A model generated the notes under the pieces. The model had not been told where the DNA came from, searched no databases, and worked only from the letters and a program-made list of their open reading frames with translations. Below are positions 59,641 to 64,000 of a DNA stretch of 64,000 nt, in pieces (the first letter of the stretch is position 1; each line of letters opens with the position of its first letter). Location: assembly GCA_946480445.1 (NCBI GenBank), contig CAMLJN010000022.1, positions 1 to 64,000 of the forward strand. The letters are read 5' to 3'. The stretch is from an uncultured Buttiauxella sp. (lineage in GTDB: Bacteria; Pseudomonadota; Gammaproteobacteria; Enterobacterales; Enterobacteriaceae). The position numbers and the translations under genes were made by a program.

Positions 59641-60903
59641 GTGGCAAGTTCAAACAGACTCACGCTGTTCATCCTTTTATTTATGATCGCCGGGATTTTG
59701 AGCGGTGCGGCAATTCACGAATACGCGGCCGCCGAGCTGGTCAAAAGCTACGCCGACAATATCACGCTGTTTACCGATATTTTTCTTCGTCTTATCAAAA
59801 TGGTGATTGCCCCACTGGTGTTCAGTACGCTGACCGTGGGCATCATGAAAATGGGCGAAACCTCCACCATTGGCCGCGTCGGTGGCAAAGCCATGATCTG
59901 GTTTGTCTCCTCGTCGGTGCTCTCCATTCTGGTCGGCTTGTTTATCGTCACCCTGCAACATCCAGGCGCGGGCATGAACCTGCAAGTCCCGGCGGGCGAT
60001 GTGCAAACGGGGCTGGCGGTCAGCGGTATGTCGCTGAAAAGCTTTATCGCACATACCTTCCCCACCAGCATTGCCGGGGCAATGGCGAATAACGAGATTT
60101 TGCAGATTGTCGTTTTCTCCCTGTTCTTCGGTATTGCCGGGGCATCGCTGGGCGAGAAATTTAATGCGCCGCTGGTGGCCGCGCTGGACGTGGTGTCGCA
60201 CATTATGCTGAAGGTCACCGGCTATGTGATGTACGTGGCTCCGCTGGCCATTTTTGCCGCCATCTCCTCGGTGATAGCCACTGAAGGGCTGGGTATCCTG
60301 CTTAACTACGCTTCGTTTATCGGCGGCTATTACCTGGCCATTGTGCTGACCTGCCTGGTGCTGATTGGCGTGGGCTATATGGTGCTCAGGCGCGATATTT
60401 TCCGCCTGCTGACGATGCTCAAGGATCCTGTGCTGGTCGCCTTCACCACCAGCAGTTCCGAGGCAGCCTACCCGAAAACCCTGGATCAGCTCACCCGCTT
60501 TGGCTGCTCGCGCAATATCGCCTCATTTGTGCTGCCGATCGGCTACTCTTTTAACCTGGTCGGCTCGATGGTGTACTGTTCGTTTGCGTCGATGTTTATC
60601 GCCCAGGCCTATAACGTCCACCTCGGCTTCTCAGAGATCGTGGTGCTGATGCTGACCCTGATGCTGGCCTCAAAAGGTATCGCAGGCGTGCCGCGTTCCG
60701 CGCTGGTGGTACTGGCCGCCACCATCCCAAGCTTCAATATTCCCGTCGCCGGTATTCTGCTGCTGATGGGCATTGACCACTTACTGGATATGGGGCGCTC
60801 TGCCATTAACGTGCTGGGTAACGGTGTCGCCACGGCGATGCTGTCGAAAAACGAAGGATTGATGGAAGAACCGGTGGAGATGGGGGAAGAGATCGAAGCT
60901 TAA
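59641..60903 (+). CDS. Dicarboxylate/amino acid:cation symporter (DAACS)
   Basis: Inner-membrane symporter of the DctA/GltP family, 420 residues, with FTTSSSEAAYPKTLDQL (hairpin 1) and the C-terminal GIDHLLDMGRSAINVLGN that binds substrate and cations. Substrates are likely C4-dicarboxylates or acidic amino acids. Odd point: the N-M/L-D-G-T/S motif reads SFNLVGSM, with Val307 instead of the sodium-coordinating Asp, and the family's later Asp is Asn (as in DctA). GTG start at 59641. Transcribed away from the pilus genes and towards cheW. Confidence 0.9.
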   Translation: MASSNRLTLFILLFMIAGILSGAAIHEYAAAELVKSYADNITLFTDIFLRLIKMVIAPLVFSTLTVGIMKMGETSTIGRVGGKAMIWFVSSSVLSILVGLFIVTLQHPGAGMNLQVPAGDVQTGLAVSGMSLKSFIAHTFPTSIAGAMANNEILQIVVFSLFFGIAGASLGEKFNAPLVAALDVVSHIMLKVTGYVMYVAPLAIFAAISSVIATEGLGILLNYASFIGGYYLAIVLTCLVLIGVGYMVLRRDIFRLLTMLKDPVLVAFTTSSSEAAYPKTLDQLTRFGCSRNIASFVLPIGYSFNLVGSMVYCSFASMFIAQAYNVHLGFSEIVVLMLTLMLASKGIAGVPRSALVVLAATIPSFNIPVAGILLLMGIDHLLDMGRSAINVLGNGVATAMLSKNEGLMEEPVEMGEEIEA

Positions 60904-60919
60904 GCGCCTGATTTTAACA

Positions 60920-60944
60920 GGCGGATAGCGCAAGCCTATCCGCC
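60920..60944. terminator. REP-like hairpin between symporter and cheW
   Basis: GGCGGATAG/CTATCCGCC stem in the convergent gap, resembling the core of enterobacterial REP elements and placed to protect or end both transcripts. Confidence 0.6.
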
Positions 60945-61000
60945 CTGCCTGTAAAACGCCTGCGGTGGATGATCAACATGCTCTCCTCCGCTGGCGCGTT

Positions 61001-61504
61001 TTATGCCACACGACTGGTGGCAATATCCACCAGCGCCATCTCTTCGCTGTTCAGCAGTTTCTCAATGTTCACCAGAATCAGCATACGCTCACCGAGTGCG
61101 CCCAGTCCGGTCAGGTATTCCGTCGACAGGGTTACGGCAAACTCCGGTGCCGGACGGATCTGCTCGGCGGTCAGCGACAGCACGTCAGACACGCCGTCCA
61201 CCACGATGCCGACCACGCGCTGCCCGAGGTTCAGGACAATCACCACGGTATTTTCATTGTACTCAACGTCACTTTGATCGAACTTCACGCGCAGATCGAG
61301 GATCGGCACAATGACGCCGCGCAGGTTGGTGACGCCTTTAATAAAGGGCGGCGTGTTGGCAATGCGGGTCACCTGGTCGTAGCCGCGAATTTCCTGCACT
61401 TTCAAAATATCTATGCCGTACTCTTCATCACCGAGCGTAAAGACCAGAAACTCCTGTCCTGACGGCTCGCCGGTCAGTTTTGTCACAGCGGTTAATGCGT
61501 TCAT
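61001..61504 (-). CDS. cheW: CheW, chemotaxis coupling protein
   Basis: Adaptor of 167 residues joining receptors to CheA. Conserved [23 protein letters not shown] and [19 protein letters not shown] are intact. Follows cheA after 27 bp. In E. coli the receptor genes come next; here the next same-strand gene is a pilin more than 1.7 kb away. Confidence 0.98.
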   Translation of the reverse strand: MNALTAVTKLTGEPSGQEFLVFTLGDEEYGIDILKVQEIRGYDQVTRIANTPPFIKGVTNLRGVIVPILDLRVKFDQSDVEYNENTVVIVLNLGQRVVGIVVDGVSDVLSLTAEQIRPAPEFAVTLSTEYLTGLGALGERMLILVNIEKLLNSEEMALVDIATSRVA

Positions 61505-61531
61505 TTGCGTACCTATTTTTAATCTTCAGAA

Positions 61532-63547
61532 TCAGGCGGCGGTGCCGGCCAGACGTTGTTCACGGTTTAAGTTTTGCAGTGCGGAAACATCCACGATCAG
61601 CGCAACGCTGCCGTCCCCGAGAATGGTGGCGGCTGATATTCCCGGCACCTTGCGGTAGTTACTTTCCAGGTTTTTGACCACCACCTGATGCTGACCAATC
61701 AGCTGATCGACCAGCAATGCATAGCGACGGCCCGCACTTTGCAGGATCACGACAATGCCCTGAGTGGCTTCCGTTTTGGCCCCTGCCACATCGAAAAGCT
61801 TCCACAGTTCGACCAGCGGCAGGTACTCCCCGCGGACTTCAAGCACACGTTCCCCCCCGGCCAGCGGATGCAGATCGTCATCCTTCGGCTGGAGCGATTC
61901 CATCACGGCGTTAAGCGGCAGAATAAATACCTCATCGGCAACCTTAACGGACATGCCATCAAGGATAGCCAGCGTCAGCGGCAGCAGAATACGAATGGTG
62001 GTGCCCGCACCGGCTTTAGACTGGATCTCAACGTGGCCGCCCATCTCCTGGATATTACGTTTCACCACGTCCATGCCTACGCCACGGCCTGAGACATCCG
62101 TCACCTGCTCGGCGGTGGAGAAGCCCGGCGCAAAGATAAGCATGCCCACTTCATCGTCGGACATGTTTTCGCTCACCGCCATGCCCTGGGAAAGCGCTTT
62201 AGCGAGGATGCGTTCACGGTTCAGGCCGGCACCGTCATCAATGACCTCGATGCAGATATTGCCGCCCTGATGTTCCGCAGACAGCGTCAGGTTACCCACT
62301 TCCGATTTCCCGGCGGCGCGCCGTTTTTCCGGTGACTCGATGCCGTGGTCGAGACTATTGCGCACCAGGTGCGTTAAGGGGTCGATAATGCGTTCAATCA
62401 GACTTTTGTCGAGTTCGGTGGAGCTGCCCAACAGCGTCAGTTCAACCTGCTTATTCAGCTTGCCCGCCAGATCACGCACCAGGCGCGGGAAGCGGCTGAA
62501 GACGTATTCCATCGGCATCATACGAATCGACATCACCGATTCCTGCAAATCGCGGGCGTTGCGTTGCAGCTGGCCCATGCTGGTGATCAGCTCGCCGTGA
62601 TTAACCGGATCAAGCTCGTTTGAGCGCTGGGCAAGCATGGACTGGGTGATCACCAGTTCGCCGACGAGGTTTATCAGCTGGTCGACTTTTTCTACCGCTA
62701 CGCGAATGCTGGTGGATTCGGCTGCGCGCGACGCAGGTTTCGTTTCACGCTCGAGGCGAGCAACGGGTTTTGCCGCGGCGGGTTCGACGGGCGCTACCGC
62801 TTCAGCGTTGGCAGCCACCACGGCCGCAGCGGTTTCTTCCACCACTTCAACGGCCCCAGCGGCCGCGGTCAGCGGCAGGAAGGCTATCTGCTCCGCTTCA
62901 ATCACAAAGCACAGAACGGCGGTGATATCGTCGGCGCTAACGCTGGTTTCAAGGGTAGCGGTGACGGAGGTGTCGCCCTTCTCGATATCGCTGAGGGTGC
63001 CAAGATTTGCCAGCTCTTCAAGCAGCAGGTCGCGCTCGCTCTCTTTGAGTCCGCCGATAGCCACCCGCAGTTTGCCGTCGCTGGAAGCCGCCCCTGCTGT
63101 CGGCGCTTCATTCTCAACCACCTTCAGTTTAGCGGGGGCGGCAGGCACGTCGCCTTTGGCTTCCAGCGCCAGCTGGCGCAGCGCTTTACAGATGTAGTCG
63201 AAGCTCGCGGCATCAGGCTCCGTTGAGCTTTTATAAGCGTCCAGCTGTTCCTGCATAATATCTTTGGTTTCCAAAAATAGGTTGATAATGTCGGTGTTAA
63301 GCTGCATTTCACCGCGACGGGCCTCGTCCAGCAGGTTCTCCATCAGATGGGTCGTTTCCTGCAAAATGGAGAAGCCGAACGTCCCGGCGCCCCCTTTTAT
63401 CGAATGGGCCGCGCGGAAAATGGCGTTGAGCTGCTCTGAGTCCGGCGCTTCGGGTACCAGATCCAGCAGGTGCTGTTCCATATCGGCCAATAGCTCGTCG
63501 GCCTCGTCAAAAAATGTCTGGTAAAAATCGCTGATATCCATACTCAC
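61532..63547 (-). CDS. cheA: CheA, chemotaxis histidine kinase
   Basis: Kinase of 671 residues (E. coli 654): HPt domain with phospho-His48 (AIFRAAHSIKGGAGTFGF), CheY/CheB-binding P2 (about 160-235), an Ala/Val/Glu-rich linker longer than in E. coli, dimerisation P3, ATP-binding P4 (LVRNSLDHGIE, DDGAGLNRE, GRGVGMDVV) and CheW-like P5. GTG start at 63547, family start MSMDISDFYQTF. Follows motB closely. Confidence 0.98.
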   Translation of the reverse strand: MSMDISDFYQTFFDEADELLADMEQHLLDLVPEAPDSEQLNAIFRAAHSIKGGAGTFGFSILQETTHLMENLLDEARRGEMQLNTDIINLFLETKDIMQEQLDAYKSSTEPDAASFDYICKALRQLALEAKGDVPAAPAKLKVVENEAPTAGAASSDGKLRVAIGGLKESERDLLLEELANLGTLSDIEKGDTSVTATLETSVSADDITAVLCFVIEAEQIAFLPLTAAAGAVEVVEETAAAVVAANAEAVAPVEPAAAKPVARLERETKPASRAAESTSIRVAVEKVDQLINLVGELVITQSMLAQRSNELDPVNHGELITSMGQLQRNARDLQESVMSIRMMPMEYVFSRFPRLVRDLAGKLNKQVELTLLGSSTELDKSLIERIIDPLTHLVRNSLDHGIESPEKRRAAGKSEVGNLTLSAEHQGGNICIEVIDDGAGLNRERILAKALSQGMAVSENMSDDEVGMLIFAPGFSTAEQVTDVSGRGVGMDVVKRNIQEMGGHVEIQSKAGAGTTIRILLPLTLAILDGMSVKVADEVFILPLNAVMESLQPKDDDLHPLAGGERVLEVRGEYLPLVELWKLFDVAGAKTEATQGIVVILQSAGRRYALLVDQLIGQHQVVVKNLESNYRKVPGISAATILGDGSVALIVDVSALQNLNREQRLAGTAA

Positions 63548-63551
63548 GCTA

Positions 63552-64000
63552 TCACCTCGTACCTGGTTGTGGCGGTAAAGTGGGCTGCGCCGGAGCCACG
63601 GCGGCAGGTTCTTTCAGAGTGCTCAACGGCTGATTGTCGCTTTCTGCGTTTTCATGCACGATGGCTTGCTCGGCTTGTTTGTTCAGCACCAGCAGGCTGA
63701 TGCGACGGTTTATGGCATCGAACGGCCCGCGGTCGCTGACCTGCATTGTGGAGGCCATGCCCACCACGCGCAGGACTTTTCCGTCGGTCAATCCACCGTA
63801 CATCAGCTCGCGCCTCGAGGCATTTGCACGGTCGGCGGAAAGCTCCCAGTTGCTGTAGCCGCGCTCGCCCATGGCGTACGGCAGGTCATCTGTATGGCCG
63901 GAAAGACTGATTTTGTTTGGAAGATCGTTAAGCAGCGGCGCAATGCTGCGCAGAATGTCGCGCATATAAGGTTCCACTTCCGCACTGCCGTTTTTAAACA
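63552..64000 (-). CDS. motB: MotB, flagellar stator protein (partial, N-terminus off window)
   Basis: C-terminal ~149 residues of MotB; the gene continues past the window end. The visible part is the OmpA-like peptidoglycan-binding domain: [30 protein letters not shown] and [15 protein letters not shown]. The membrane helix and proton-carrying Asp are outside the window. Stop codon lies 4 bp before the cheA start, as expected for motA-motB-cheA-cheW. Confidence 0.96.
   Translation of the reverse strand, partial: FKNGSAEVEPYMRDILRSIAPLLNDLPNKISLSGHTDDLPYAMGERGYSNWELSADRANASRRELMYGGLTDGKVLRVVGMASTMQVSDRGPFDAINRRISLLVLNKQAEQAIVHENAESDNQPLSTLKEPAAVAPAQPTLPPQPGTR

Overview
The window is chromosomal DNA from a member of the Enterobacteriaceae. 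Most gene order follows the E. coli purT-edd-zwf-pykA-znu-ruv-aspS-cmo-argS-flh-che interval, and the proteins are close to E. coli products along their whole length. The content (a TorYZ respiratory pair downstream of argS, an archaic fimbrial cluster and a chitin-active LPMO inside the flagellar/chemotaxis region) points away from E. coli and towards an Enterobacter/Cedecea/Kosakonia-like genus; the genus cannot be fixed from this sequence alone. No rRNA, tRNA, IS element, prophage or CRISPR array was seen.

Layout. 1-3.6 kb: accessory transport genes (GNAT, MFS exporter, SulP anion transporter). 4.1-4.3 kb: the sRNA pair SdsR/RyeA. 4.3-12.6 kb: copper genes yobA-yebZ-yebY, then holE, yobB, exoX, ptrB, yebE, SOS gene yebG and purT. 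12.7-19.7 kb: the Entner-Doudoroff/pentose phosphate hub eda, edd, zwf, hexR, pykA, with recognisable GntR and HexR operators. 19.9-25 kb: envelope genes lpxM and mepM and the Zur-controlled zinc importer znuA/znuCB. 25-30.4 kb: ruvB-ruvA-ruvC-yebC-nudB-aspS. 30.7-38.1 kb: yecD, yecE, yecN, cmoA, cmoB (tRNA wobble-uridine modification), an unnoticed-looking small gene with a sigma-S type promoter, a methyltransferase, cutC (with a probable MicL sRNA in its 3' part), a MalY/PatB-like beta C-S lyase and yecM. 38.4-44 kb: argS and the torY-torZ S-/N-oxide respiratory system.

44-64 kb is flagellar and chemotaxis territory on the minus strand: motB (partial), cheA, cheW, then tar, cheR, cheB, cheY, cheZ, then flhB, flhA, flhE. 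Two insertions break the classical order. A five-gene archaic (Csu/SCPU type) chaperone-usher pilus cluster plus a divergent dicarboxylate/amino-acid symporter gene lies between cheW and tar, and tar now has its own near-perfect FliA (sigma-28) promoter. A secreted AA10 lytic polysaccharide monooxygenase gene in AT-rich DNA lies between the cheZ terminator and flhB.

How the genes work together: zwf, edd, eda and pykA with HexR/GntR control hexose and gluconate flow; znuABC and yobA-yebZ-yebY handle zinc and copper; ruvABC and yebG are SOS functions behind LexA boxes; cmoAB, argS, aspS and yebC serve translation; and the right third joins motility, chemotaxis towards aspartate, attachment pili, a CRP-box-associated transporter and polysaccharide oxidation, as would suit an organism that colonises surfaces such as plant, insect or fungal material (an inference).
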